Shown here one piece after another: positions 46,938-56,059 of a stretch of 64,000 nt of DNA. The notes beneath the pieces were generated by a model, which saw only the letters and a list, made by a program, of their open reading frames with translations, was not told where the DNA came from and ran no database searches. A program made the position numbers and the translations under genes. Positions within the stretch are counted from its first letter, which is position 1; the number at the start of each line of letters is the position of its first letter. Source of the stretch: Flavobacterium sp. J372. Its GTDB lineage: Bacteria > Bacteroidota > Bacteroidia > Flavobacteriales > Flavobacteriaceae. The stretch covers positions 1,982,001 to 2,046,000 of the forward strand of contig NZ_JAJOMZ010000004.1 of NCBI RefSeq assembly GCF_024699965.1, written 5' to 3'.

Positions 46938-47480
46938 TTAATTGTTGTTGATGTAATCTTCAATCTTTTTTACTGCGTGGTGGTAGCTTGCCTTCAGCGC
47001 TCCGACAGACGTCCCTAAAATCTCGGACATGTCTTCATATTTCATATCTTCAAAATACTTCATCCTGAATACAAGCTGCTGTTTTTCAGGTAGTGATGTC
47101 ACTGCTTTCTGTAATTTCAGCTGAAGCGCATCGCCCTCGAAATATTCATCGGCCTGCAGGTTATTTATTGCTTTTTCCTGCACCTCACCGGGTTGAAGAT
47201 TATTCTTTCTCGCTTTTTGGCTGAGGAATGTCAGCGCTTCATTGGTTGCAATACGGTACATCCAGGTAAAAAGTTTGCTGTCACCCTTGAAATTCTCCAG
47301 ATTTTTAAAAATCTTAATGAACGTGTTTTGCAGCACATCATCTGTGTCATCATGGTCAATCACCATTCCGCGGATATGGTTGTACAACGGCCTGCTGTAT
47401 TGCTGCACAAGGCTATTAAACGCTGTATTTTGCGTTTCTGGGTCAAGCAATGCTGCAATAAAAGCCTTTTCGTCCTGCAA
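46938..47480 (-). CDS. ECF-type RNA polymerase sigma factor
   Basis: 180 residues with the two ECF regions: sigma-2 (about 20 to 90) with D-T-D-D-V-L-Q-N-T-F-I-K-I-F-K-N and W-M-Y-R-I-A-T-N-E-A, and sigma-4 (about 120 to 175) with L-P-E-K-Q-Q-L-V-F-R-M-K-Y and a helix-turn-helix Y-E-D-M-S-E-I-L-G-T-S-V-G-A-L-K-A-S-Y-H. It would direct polymerase to stress- or envelope-related promoters, with the next gene as its membrane-bound antagonist. Confidence 0.93.
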   Translation of the reverse strand: MQDEKAFIAALLDPETQNTAFNSLVQQYSRPLYNHIRGMVIDHDDTDDVLQNTFIKIFKNLENFKGDSKLFTWMYRIATNEALTFLSQKARKNNLQPGEVQEKAINNLQADEYFEGDALQLKLQKAVTSLPEKQQLVFRMKYFEDMKYEDMSEILGTSVGALKASYHHAVKKIEDYINNN

Positions 47481-47605
47481 GTGTAATCGCTGTTTTGGTA
47501 ATATGACTAAAGTTAGGATAAATGGTTTAATCCCGACATTAATTTTAACTGCAAGTTAATAAGCTATACTTCATCATTTGTCTGTAGAATCGTACCTTTA
47601 CAGCC

Positions 47606-48262
47606 ATGATTAAAACAGTTATTTTTGATATGGATGGGGTTATTGTTGATACCGAACCCGTTCATTACTACGCTTACCGACAGCACTTTATTGATTTAGG
47701 TATTGATGTTTCTGATGAGATGTATGCTACCTTTACCGGTAACTCTACTAAAAATGTTTATGAACGGATTAAGCATGCATACGGCCTTGATCATGACGTT
47801 GAACATCTTGTAAACAGAAAGCGGGAAATTTTCAACAATGCGTTTGACGAAAAGGAAGACCTCGCAACGCTTGAGGGTGTGTTTGAACTTATTAAAAACC
47901 TGCACAACAACGGTATGCAGCTTATATTGGCATCATCATCTGCAAAGGTTACTATTGAGCGCGTATTTGGACGGTTTGCACTGCATAAATACTTTACGCA
48001 CATCGTGAGCGGGGAGGACTTCCCGAAATCTAAGCCACACCCGGCCATCTTTAACAAGGCCGCAGAACTTTCAGGGCATGATAAATCAGAATGTATTGTA
48101 ATTGAGGATAGCACCAACGGGATTGAGGCTGCAAAAGCTGCCGGCATCTATTGTGTCGGCTATAAAAGCTTCCATTCAAAACTTCAGGATTTAAGCAAAG
48201 CTGATATGGTTATTGAAAGGTTTGATGAGCTTGATTACGAACGCATAAAAAATCTGCCATGA
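47606..48262 (+). CDS. HAD hydrolase, beta-phosphoglucomutase-like (copy 1)
   Basis: 218 residues. HAD motifs: V-I-F-D-M-D-G-V-I-V-D-T-E-P (motif I, nucleophile Asp8), L-A-S-S-S (motif II) near residue 110, K-P-H-P (motif III Lys) near 140 and V-I-E-D-S-T-N-G (motif IV) near 170, with a helical cap between I and II. This is the sugar-phosphate phosphatase/beta-phosphoglucomutase branch. The stop overlaps the next gene's start by 4 nt (ATGA). A near-match promoter (TACCTTTA at 47593) lies just upstream. Confidence 0.92.
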   Translation: MIKTVIFDMDGVIVDTEPVHYYAYRQHFIDLGIDVSDEMYATFTGNSTKNVYERIKHAYGLDHDVEHLVNRKREIFNNAFDEKEDLATLEGVFELIKNLHNNGMQLILASSSAKVTIERVFGRFALHKYFTHIVSGEDFPKSKPHPAIFNKAAELSGHDKSECIVIEDSTNGIEAAKAAGIYCVGYKSFHSKLQDLSKADMVIERFDELDYERIKNLP

Positions 48263-48921
48263 TAAGATGCGTAATTTTTGACATGGATGGCGTAGTGGTT
48301 AATACCGAACCGCTTAGCCACGCTGCAGGAAGGGAATTATATAAGTATCTGGGCATCAATGTTCCTGATGAAGTTTATAGCAGCTTTGTTGGCAATTCAG
48401 ACAAGATGATTGTGGCTAAGCTTAAAGATTTATATGATATCAAGCTTACACATGAAGAACTGCTCGAAGAAAAATACAAGTACTTTTTTTCTGCTTTTGA
48501 CAATGCGACAGACCTCGACCTGATGCCGGGTGTCAGGATTTTAATTCAGGAATTGCACAGTAAAGGTATAAAATTAATATTAGCCTCATCGTCGTCAAAA
48601 AGAAAAATTGAAGCGGTGTTTTCACGATTTGGATTGCATGAATTTTTTGATGCGAAAGTGAGCGGAGAAGACTTTGAAGAGTCTAAGCCTAACCCTGCCA
48701 TCTTTAATGAAGCTGTACGGATGTCCGGATTTTCAAAAGAGGAATGTCTTGTTATCGAAGACAGTACTAACGGTATTAAAGCCGCCAAAGCCGCGGGATT
48801 GTACTGTATAGCCTACGAAAGCGGATATGGACTGCCACAGGATACCTCTGAAGCTGATAAAGTAATCACTGATTTTGCTGAACTGGATTACAACACAATT
48901 GTGACGTTTGGAATGGCCTAA
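48259..48921 (+). CDS. HAD hydrolase, beta-phosphoglucomutase-like (copy 2)
   Basis: 220 residues, clearly a tandem duplicate of the preceding gene: the same V-I-F-D-M-D-G-V-V-V-N-T-E-P, L-A-S-S-S-S-K, K-P-N-P-A and I-E-D-S-T-N-G-I blocks. Starts in the ATGA overlap, so the two are translationally coupled. One difference is the residue after motif I: Asn replaces Asp (V-N-T-E-P), which may change substrate preference. Its stop overlaps the stop of the converging photolyase gene by 3 to 4 nt. Confidence 0.9.
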   Translation: MIRCVIFDMDGVVVNTEPLSHAAGRELYKYLGINVPDEVYSSFVGNSDKMIVAKLKDLYDIKLTHEELLEEKYKYFFSAFDNATDLDLMPGVRILIQELHSKGIKLILASSSSKRKIEAVFSRFGLHEFFDAKVSGEDFEESKPNPAIFNEAVRMSGFSKEECLVIEDSTNGIKAAKAAGLYCIAYESGYGLPQDTSEADKVITDFAELDYNTIVTFGMA

Positions 48922-50201
48922 GCAACAGCTGCTTTGTACGCTTTTAAAGTGCGTTCACGGGCTTCTTTGTGGTCAATAATAGGCTGGTAATCAATCTCCT
49001 GAAATTCAGGTACCCATTTTTTGATGTATTCAAGGTCTTTATCAAACTTCTTTACCTGTTCCATAGGGTTAAATATCCGGAAATAAGGTGCTGCATCAAC
49101 ACCGCTTCCTGCTGCCCACTGCCAGTTGCCTACATTGCTTGACTGCTCATAATCAAGAAGTTTCTCGGCGAAATAGGCCTCACCAAGCCGCCAGTCCATG
49201 AGCAGGTGCTTGCATAAAAAGCTTGATACTACAAGCCTCACACGGTTATGCATATAACCTGTGGCATTCATTTGGCGCATACCTGCATCAACCATTGCAT
49301 AACCGGTTTTACCTTCACACCAGGCCTTAAATTCCTTTTGGCTGTTGCGCCACTGTATATTATCATATTGCGGACGAAAAGCTTTGGTAACGGTTTCAGG
49401 AAAATGCCACAATATCTGCATGAAAAACTCACGCCAAATCAACTCCTTCAGGAATGTGTTATTACCTGATTTAGCTGCTGTTTTTACAATCTTCCGTATA
49501 CTTACAGCACCAAAGCGCAGGTAAGGGCTTAATCGCGAGGTACCTTCAATAGCCGGGAAGTTACGTGTTTCGGCATAATCGTTTATCAGCCCTGACGAAA
49601 TATCATATGGCTCAGGTTTAATTTCAGAGGCTGTAAAGCCAATATCTTTCAGGGACAGAAAAGGGTAGGAGTGTTTTGCGAATTTTTTAAAATCAGAAGG
49701 CTTATTGTGGATTTTTATTTCGGTTTTGCCAAATTCAGAAAGCCATTTTTTTGAGTAGGGTGTATATACAACATAAGGCTCGCCATCGTCTTTAGTGATT
49801 TCGCTTTTCTCAAAAATAACCTGGTCTTTAAAAGTATGGAAATCAATGTCCTTAGCTTTAAGTATTTCACCAATTTCTTTATCACGATTGCGTGCGTATG
49901 GCTCGTAATCATGATTGGTGTAAACAGCTTTTACATCGTGTTCTTTACTAAGCTTTTTGAAGATGCTTTCAGGTGTTCCTTTAAATATCGCAAGCGACCG
50001 GCCATGTTCTTTCAGCTCAGAATTAATAGTGCTTAACAGTTCATGTATGAACGTTATACGCGCATCATCTTTAGGAAGGTCGTCAATTATATTTGTGTCG
50101 AAAATGAAGATGGGCAGCACTTCTTCACCCGTGGCTAATGCTGCGTGAAGTCCCGTATTATCTTCAAGGCGTAAATCTCTCCTGAACCAGAATATATTCA
50201 T
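48918..50201 (-). CDS. phrB: deoxyribodipyrimidine photolyase/cryptochrome
   Basis: 427 residues. N-terminal alpha/beta antenna domain (about 1 to 130) opening F-W-F-R-R-D-L-R-L-E-D-N and a C-terminal FAD domain (about 190 to 420): G-T-S-R-L-S-P-Y-L-R-F-G near 220, W-R-E-F-F near 265, N-R-V-R-L-V-V-S-S-F near 330 and N-V-G-N-W-Q-W near 370. Consistent with a class I CPD photolyase, which uses blue light to split cyclobutane pyrimidine dimers; a cryptochrome role cannot be excluded. Two nt after the SRPBCC gene, so an operon. Confidence 0.95.
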   Translation of the reverse strand: MNIFWFRRDLRLEDNTGLHAALATGEEVLPIFIFDTNIIDDLPKDDARITFIHELLSTINSELKEHGRSLAIFKGTPESIFKKLSKEHDVKAVYTNHDYEPYARNRDKEIGEILKAKDIDFHTFKDQVIFEKSEITKDDGEPYVVYTPYSKKWLSEFGKTEIKIHNKPSDFKKFAKHSYPFLSLKDIGFTASEIKPEPYDISSGLINDYAETRNFPAIEGTSRLSPYLRFGAVSIRKIVKTAAKSGNNTFLKELIWREFFMQILWHFPETVTKAFRPQYDNIQWRNSQKEFKAWCEGKTGYAMVDAGMRQMNATGYMHNRVRLVVSSFLCKHLLMDWRLGEAYFAEKLLDYEQSSNVGNWQWAAGSGVDAAPYFRIFNPMEQVKKFDKDLEYIKKWVPEFQEIDYQPIIDHKEARERTLKAYKAAVA

Positions 50202-50203
50202 GC

Positions 50204-50668
50204 TTATCCTTTAAATTCACCAAATAGCTCTACCAGCTTTTTATGACGGTAATCAAATATTTCTTTTAGTCTCGGCTTCACAAGAAACGGATGCACCAGC
50301 CTGCCTAAAAAGCCCATTGGCACTTTGTAATGAACGATATCTTCCATCTCGACACCTCCGGGTATCTCTTTTAAAAAGTGCTTGTGATGCCAGAAAGCAT
50401 AAGGGCCATAGCGCTGCTCATCTACAAAAAAAGCTTTTTCCTGTACATGGGTAATCTCTGTCACCCAACTCATTTTCAGTCCGAATAGCGGCGTGATGGT
50501 GTATTCAATCACCTGGCCTGCAAACATCTTACGGTCATCTCCTGAAATTGTCTTAAAACCCATGCTGTCGGGTGTTATTACAGCCAGATTCTTGGGGTCG
50601 GCAATGAAATCCCATGCATCCTGCAATGAAATCGGCAGGTTTTGTTTTGTGTGTATAGAATAGAGCAT
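50204..50668 (-). CDS. SRPBCC (START-like) family protein
   Basis: 154 residues of the SRPBCC helix-grip fold, with the pattern S-L-Q-D-A-W-D-F-I-A-D-P-K-N-L near residue 17 and F-V-D-E-Q-R-Y-G-P-Y-A-F-W-H-H near 90. Related proteins are often coded beside photolyase genes in many bacteria and are loosely called cell-division inhibitor relatives. Ligand unknown. It is the first gene of a two-gene operon with the photolyase, 2 nt apart. Confidence 0.85.
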   Translation of the reverse strand: MLYSIHTKQNLPISLQDAWDFIADPKNLAVITPDSMGFKTISGDDRKMFAGQVIEYTITPLFGLKMSWVTEITHVQEKAFFVDEQRYGPYAFWHHKHFLKEIPGGVEMEDIVHYKVPMGFLGRLVHPFLVKPRLKEIFDYRHKKLVELFGEFKG

Positions 50669-50767
50669 GAAGGAAAATTATTACGTGAAATTACAGAATA
50701 TTGCCTGTATTAAGGGCTGCGAACTCATATTTTTATCAAAGATTAACTTTTGTAAAACCTTAATGTG

Positions 50768-50775
50768 TAATTTTG
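50768..50775 (+). promoter_or_regulatory. -7 box TAATTTTG of the DUF2911 gene
   Basis: Full TAnnTTTG match 33 nt before ATG 50809. A TTTG 15 nt upstream is too close to be a standard -33 box. Confidence 0.6.
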
Positions 50776-50808
50776 TTGTGGTCATTAATTAAATCAAACA
50801 AATAAACT

Positions 50809-51660
50809 ATGAAAAAACTTATTGTTTCTGTGGCACTATTGCTGGCTATGGCGGCTACAGCGCAGATACGCACACCACAGGCGAGCCCAACAGCCGTGGT
50901 TGAACAAACTGTTGGCCTTACCGAGGTTAAGGTAGAATATTCAAGGCCAAGCGCCAAAGGCAGGGCCGTTTACGGAGAATTGGTTCCGTTTGGAAGGATG
51001 TGGAGAACCGGCGCTAACAACAACACAATGATAACTTTCAGCCAGGATGTTGTTATTGCGGGCAAAACGCTTCCGAAAGGCAAATACGCACTTTTCACGC
51101 AGCCAAAAGCTGACAGCTGGGATATTATATTTTATGCTGATACCAACAACTGGGGCCTGCCTGAAAAATATGATGACAAGAAAGAGGTGTTGAGGACATC
51201 GGTAAAACCTGAGTTCCTGAGCAGGCCGGTAGAGACATTTACAATCGGTATCAATAATCTTGACATTGACTACGGGCATATTGAAATTGCATGGGAAAAG
51301 ACGATGGTTGCCCTCAAGTTTGAAGTGCCGACCAGAAAAATGGCGCTGGCAAGCATTGATGCTGTAATGGCAGGCCCGACTGTAAATGACTATTTTGCTG
51401 CAGCGCAATATTACTACCAAAGCAACGGCGATCAGGCAAAAGCATTGGCGTGGATGAACTCTGCAATTGCTAATTTGCCTAAAGGGCAGGAGGTTCCGTT
51501 CTACTTCCTTCGCCAGAAATCTTTGATACAGGCAAAAATGGGTGATAAGAAAGGCGCTATTGAAACGGCTAAGCTTTCACTTGCAGCTTCAGAAAAAGCG
51601 AACAATGCTGACTATGTGAAGATGAACAAAGACTCTATAAACGAGTGGAGCAAGAAATAA
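50809..51660 (+). CDS. exported DUF2911 protein with TPR-like tail
   Basis: 283 residues. A cleavable signal peptide (about 1 to 18, T-A-Q) leads to the DUF2911 domain (about 28 to 170): V-E-Y-S-R-P-S-A-K-G-R near residue 44, W-R-T-G-A-N-N-N-T near 65, G-K-Y-A-L-F near 96. The C-terminal part (about 180 to 280) has helix pairs like TPR repeats (A-L-A-W-M-N-S-A-I, K-G-A-I-E-T-A-K-L-S). A periplasmic protein of unknown function, common in Bacteroidota. Confidence 0.87.
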   Translation: MKKLIVSVALLLAMAATAQIRTPQASPTAVVEQTVGLTEVKVEYSRPSAKGRAVYGELVPFGRMWRTGANNNTMITFSQDVVIAGKTLPKGKYALFTQPKADSWDIIFYADTNNWGLPEKYDDKKEVLRTSVKPEFLSRPVETFTIGINNLDIDYGHIEIAWEKTMVALKFEVPTRKMALASIDAVMAGPTVNDYFAAAQYYYQSNGDQAKALAWMNSAIANLPKGQEVPFYFLRQKSLIQAKMGDKKGAIETAKLSLAASEKANNADYVKMNKDSINEWSKK

Positions 51661-51681
51661 TTCTTTACAGATAATAAACTG

Positions 51682-51708
51682 AAACTCCCGCATTGCGGGA
51701 GTTTTTTT
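51682..51708. terminator. bidirectional terminator
   Basis: Perfect 10-bp stem AAACTCCCGC / GCGGGAGTTT with an ATT loop and a following T tract, between the converging DUF2911 and symporter genes. Confidence 0.85.
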
Positions 51709-51717
51709 ATTTGTAAG

Positions 51718-53423
51718 TTATGCCGATTCTATTTCTTCAGCAACACCCTTTTGCGGTAATATGGCTTGTAGTATTGAGGACAGTACAATTGTTAGTATTG
51801 CACCAATAAAGTTAAGCCACAAAAAGCTGACAACATCAATAGCATAGATATAAAAGATAACACACTGGGTAATTGCAGCTCCCCAAAAAATAGCCTGTGC
51901 TTTTACGTACTTCACATAAAAGGCCACCAGGAATATGCCCAAAACCGTTCCGTAAAAAATTGAGCCGATGATATTCACAAGCTGGATAAGGTTCTCAAAT
52001 AGCGTCCCTACGCATGCAAACAAAATCGCAATTACACCCCACATTAGGGTAAACATTTGTGATGCATTTACAAAATGCTGTTCTGATTTTTCTTTTGACA
52101 CGTTTCTTTTATAGATGTCAATTGCTGTGGTTGATGCCAGCGCATTTAACCCCGATGCCGATGATGACATGGCAGCTGAAATAATAACTGCCAGCAAAAG
52201 CCCAATCAATCCTTTTGGTAGGAAGTTGAGTATGAAGTAGAGGAAAACGTAGTCTTTGTCATTCGTTTCCGCTTTTTTATCAACTTTTTGAATAAGGTCC
52301 TTAGCCTGGTTACGCAGGTCTTTTTCGCGGGTGTTCAGCGAAATCATCCGGTTGTGGAGTTCCTTATTGTCAAAATCCTGACTAAGCTGGTCAACATAAA
52401 GCATGCTGATTTCTTTTTTTCTGTTGCAACCTGTTCAAGGTCAGCTTCCAGCGCCATATAATCAGCCTTGAATTGAGATTTATCTACAGCAGCCTTATTG
52501 TTGGGGTTGAAATGCAGCGGGGCGGAGTGAAACTGGAAGAAAACAAACACCATTACGCCAATCAACAGTATAAAGAATTGCATAGGAACCTTAAGCAATC
52601 CGTTCATTATAAGTCCCATCTGGCTTTCGCGGATAGATTTACCGGATAGATAACGCTGTACCTGGCTCTGGTCTGTCCCGAAATATGACAGCATCAGGAA
52701 GAAGCCGCCGGCTATACCACTCCATATTGTGTAGCGCTCTTCCGGATCAAACGAAAAATCAACGATATTCATTTTATCGTTAGCTCCGGCAATATGTAAT
52801 ACGTTATTGAAGCTCAGCCCTTCGGGCATGTAATCGAGAATGATAAAGAATGTCAGTATAAGCCCTGTGAGTATTACAAACATCTGCTGTTTGTGGGTGA
52901 CATTCACGGCTTTTGTTCCACCCGTAAAAGTGTAAATTATTACCAGGACACCTATAATAACGTTCATCAGCGTAAGGTTCCAGCCAAGCAGGGACGACAT
53001 AATAATGGCCGGTGCGTAAATGGTAAGGCCTGTGCCTAGACCTCTCTGTATAAGGAAAAGCACCGCGGCGAGTGAACGTGTTTTTACGTCAAATCGCTGC
53101 TCAAGGAATTCGTAGGCGGTATATACCTTCAGCCTGTGATAGATAGGAATGAAGGTGAGACAAATAACAACCATGGCAATAGGGAGCCCGAAATAGAATT
53201 GTACAAAACCCATACCGTCATGATAAGCTTGCCCGGGGGTTGAAAGGAAGGTAATGGCACTGGCCTGTGTGGCCATAACCGAAAGGCCCACTGTCCACCA
53301 TGGGGTTTCGTTATTGCCGAGAATGTATTCCTGTACGTTTTTGCTGCCTTTGGTCTTCAGTGCGCCATAGATCACTATGAACAGCAGCGTACCGCAGAGT
53401 ATGAGCCAGTCAACTAACTGCAT
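51718..53423 (-). CDS. sodium:solute symporter (SSS family), frameshifted
   Basis: About 568 residues once corrected, with 13 or so membrane helices. The N-terminal half has the core S-V-M-A-T-Q-A-S-A-I-T-F-L-S-T-P-G near residue 50 and G-T-D-Q-S-Q-V-Q-R-Y-L near 250, as in SGLT-like carriers for sugars, sialic acid or amino acids. The raw frame stops near 52344; adding one base to the T7 run at 52424-52430 (A run on the coding strand) gives E-K-K-E-I-S-M-L and joins the downstream frame ending at 51718. Probable sequence error. A long charged segment (about 320 to 400) sits between helices near the break. It follows the 34-residue membrane protein by 1 nt and lies downstream of the PIG-L deacetylase gene, suggesting they handle a common substrate. 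Confidence 0.9.
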
Positions 53424-53424
53424 G

Positions 53425-53529
53425 CTACGAATATATTTGCATTAAAAAATAAAACACAAGGATATAGAGGATATTCAGCAGTAATACCAGCGAATAGCTT
53501 TTTTTCCATGATCCGGATTTATCTTTCAT
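53425..53529 (-). CDS. 34-residue single-helix membrane protein with the symporter
   Basis: Reads M-K-D-K-S-G-S-W-K-K-S, then a single hydrophobic helix (about 13 to 30) and Q-I-Y-S. It ends 1 nt before the symporter ATG and starts 40 nt after the PIG-L stop. A basic N-terminus before one helix predicts the N-terminus inside. Many secondary transporters have tiny membrane subunits coded just upstream; such a role is inferred from the spacing. Function not shown. Confidence 0.6.
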   Translation of the reverse strand: MKDKSGSWKKSYSLVLLLNILYILVFYFLMQIYS

Positions 53530-53568
53530 AATCTTTTTAAAAAATCTGACGGCAATCGCGCCGTTTTG

Positions 53569-56058
53569 TTACTGTTTGCCTAAAGCAATCATATTGGCCA
53601 TAAGCCTGTAGGCGCCCGTAACGCCTTCAGGCAGTTCACGGAAAAAGCTCAGGCCGGTATAAATATAGTAACCTTTACCATACTTCGCTATAAGCAGTGC
53701 ACCTTTTTTGGGGCTCTCCCCTTTATCAGCAGATGAAAGTATCGGCGTAAACTCAGGCGCCCATTCATCAGGGTAGTATAATCCCTGTTCCTGAACCCAG
53801 CCTTTAAAGTCATTATGTGTTATCTTGTTAGGATAGTTCAGCACTGGGTGATTAGGCGCGAGAAAAGTCACTTTTGCATTTTCTTCAGTTACCCTGTCTC
53901 GTGAAATACGCAGTTGGTAGGGCGCGATATCGCGTGTTACAAGATCGCCTGTAGTGTTATATTGGACAATCATATTACCGCCATTGGCAACATAATCAAA
54001 CAATACCTGCTGCTTGTACACAATATTATCAAGTGTATTATAGGCACGGATGCCTAAAATTACGGCATCAAAACCTTTTAGCGTTTCCGCAGATAGTGCG
54101 TCAACGGTAAGCATCGATACTTCATAACCCATCTGCTTCAGGCTTTCAGGTACGGCATCGCCTGCGCCCGCAATGTAAGCAATCTTATGTCCGCGTATTG
54201 CAAGGTCGGCTTTTGTAAATTTAGCTGTTGATGGCAGCAAAACCTGCTGGCCTGCAATGTGCGGATAATTTATAGTTACTTGTTCACGGTCATATTGCTT
54301 ACCGTTAATGGTAGCAACAACTTTTGCTTCAGCCTCCATTGGTGTGGCGGGAGGTGTCACATCAAACGTAACAATCATACCACTTCCGGCTTTTTTCAAA
54401 GAAAATGGGGCAGAGGCGGGGTTCACTTTCCATCCGGCAGGCAGTTCAAGTTTTACAGTGCCTTCACAATTATCTTTACCTGTTTTTACAGAAACTTCAA
54501 TCTTTTGGCTGCCATTGTCTTTAAACAGGTTTACTTTTGTATTTACTTTAGTAGTAACCGGCGGAACAACATCAAGCGGCTGGTACACCTCACCCTGAAC
54601 GGGATCATTGAATTTATGTACTGCTGTTCGCTCAAATGGAATCTGTACGCCATTCACTTCAACCAAAAATGTAAACGCCAGTTCCCTGATAATGTCCGGT
54701 TGGCCTATCTTCTGTAGATCATCCACGCGGTACATGCCTGATGTGCCTTTCTCTGCCAGCCAATATGGTGACGTGTATGGTAGATTTGCAGGGATGATAA
54801 TGTCAAGAGCGGCTTCATTGTCAACATTATCCTGAAGGGCTATATTTTGTTGTATTGTCTTCTGTTCCGGGAGTATGGTGATAGACTTCAGTGTCATTGG
54901 AACGCCGCAACGGCTTATTGCTTCCCATCTGAATTTTGCCGTGCTTCCGGGTGTTACCGAACGGCTGTCGCACACGGCTTCCAGGTAAAGCCCCGCGCAC
55001 GCGGCTATGATTTCTTTAACTTCTTTTTGCTTGATGGCTTTCCAATGACTGTCTTCAATTTGCCCGATTAGCTTATAAATTTCTACAAGTGCAGGGATAG
55101 ATGCCGATGGGTTTTTGAAGTCGTATTTACTAATAACAGCATCAACGGCTTTACCTATAGCTGATCCATTTTTTAAGCGGTTCCAGCTTGTGTCTATGCC
55201 TTCAAAAAGGTTTTGCTTATCTACAAGGTTATCACCTTTTGTAAGTTCCAGGTATTCCATATCATCACCACGCGCCCCGGTTGCGCCAAATCCCTGAGAC
55301 TTATGCCTGCTGCGGCTGAGGGCTGCAATCTCCTGGTTTGATTTGCCCAGCAACGGGTAGTAAGTGCCGGTATGCAGGTTGATATATTTTGATTTATCGG
55401 CTTTATCAAACTTATCCTTTCCGCCAAAGAACCACCATGATACATTAAAAAGCACGCGTTTCGGTTGCCATGGTTTTACAAACTTAAGCTGCCCCGGTTC
55501 ATATTTTGGGTCAAGCGCAAGGTTGAAAGCATCCATAGTAAGCATTGCTGATGATGTGTGGTGTCCGTGTGTTGTACCGGGGCTGCGGTGGTCAAAACGG
55601 TTGATGATAACATCCGGCCTGAACTTTCGTATTACCCAAACCATATCGTGCAGAACCTGTTCTTTATCCCATATCTCAAGCGTTTCATTCGGGACCTTGC
55701 TGTAACCGAAGTCGTTAGCACGGCTGAAAAACTGTTCCCCGCCGTCAATCTTGCGTGCTTCAATAAGTTCTTGTGTGCGGATAACCCCTAACAGTTCACG
55801 AAGCTCCGGGCCGATAAGGTTTTGTCCGCCATCACCACGAGTAAGTGATAAATAGCCTGTGCGGGCTTTTTTATCGTTGGCAAGCCAGGAAATAAGGCGG
55901 GTATTTTCATCATCAGGATGTGCCGCAATATAAAGCGCCGACCCGAGGAAGTTAAGCTTTTGTAATTTGTTGTATATCTCTGCTGATGATGGCTTTTCCG
56001 GCTGTGCATACCCAATCGCAAAGCACAACAGCAGCAGGGCTGAAATGTAATTTTTCAT
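53569..56058 (-). CDS. exported PIG-L family deacetylase, multidomain
   Basis: 829 residues with a signal peptide (cut near Y-A-Q). The PIG-L (LmbE-like) domain (about 35 to 290) has the zinc motif A-H-P-D-D-E at 46-51 and a later T-H-G-H-H near 155. The middle (about 340 to 590) is beta-rich and may be NPCBM or Ig-like; the C-terminal part (about 610 to 829) resembles a class I glutamine-amidotransferase/ThuA-like Rossmann domain (V-I-L-G-I-R-A-Y-N-T). PIG-L enzymes remove N-acetyl groups from GlcNAc-containing sugars. With the nearby sodium symporter it suggests uptake of a deacetylated amino sugar, which is inference. Confidence 0.9.
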   Translation of the reverse strand: MKNYISALLLLCFAIGYAQPEKPSSAEIYNKLQKLNFLGSALYIAAHPDDENTRLISWLANDKKARTGYLSLTRGDGGQNLIGPELRELLGVIRTQELIEARKIDGGEQFFSRANDFGYSKVPNETLEIWDKEQVLHDMVWVIRKFRPDVIINRFDHRSPGTTHGHHTSSAMLTMDAFNLALDPKYEPGQLKFVKPWQPKRVLFNVSWWFFGGKDKFDKADKSKYINLHTGTYYPLLGKSNQEIAALSRSRHKSQGFGATGARGDDMEYLELTKGDNLVDKQNLFEGIDTSWNRLKNGSAIGKAVDAVISKYDFKNPSASIPALVEIYKLIGQIEDSHWKAIKQKEVKEIIAACAGLYLEAVCDSRSVTPGSTAKFRWEAISRCGVPMTLKSITILPEQKTIQQNIALQDNVDNEAALDIIIPANLPYTSPYWLAEKGTSGMYRVDDLQKIGQPDIIRELAFTFLVEVNGVQIPFERTAVHKFNDPVQGEVYQPLDVVPPVTTKVNTKVNLFKDNGSQKIEVSVKTGKDNCEGTVKLELPAGWKVNPASAPFSLKKAGSGMIVTFDVTPPATPMEAEAKVVATINGKQYDREQVTINYPHIAGQQVLLPSTAKFTKADLAIRGHKIAYIAGAGDAVPESLKQMGYEVSMLTVDALSAETLKGFDAVILGIRAYNTLDNIVYKQQVLFDYVANGGNMIVQYNTTGDLVTRDIAPYQLRISRDRVTEENAKVTFLAPNHPVLNYPNKITHNDFKGWVQEQGLYYPDEWAPEFTPILSSADKGESPKKGALLIAKYGKGYYIYTGLSFFRELPEGVTGAYRLMANMIALGKQ

Positions 56059-56059
56059 C

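Noticed and set aside
53569..56058. PIG-L gene as part of the 8899-18208 polysaccharide system (as yaiS with yaiPO)
   Set aside because: It is 35 kb away in a different gene group; a functional link cannot be claimed from this window.
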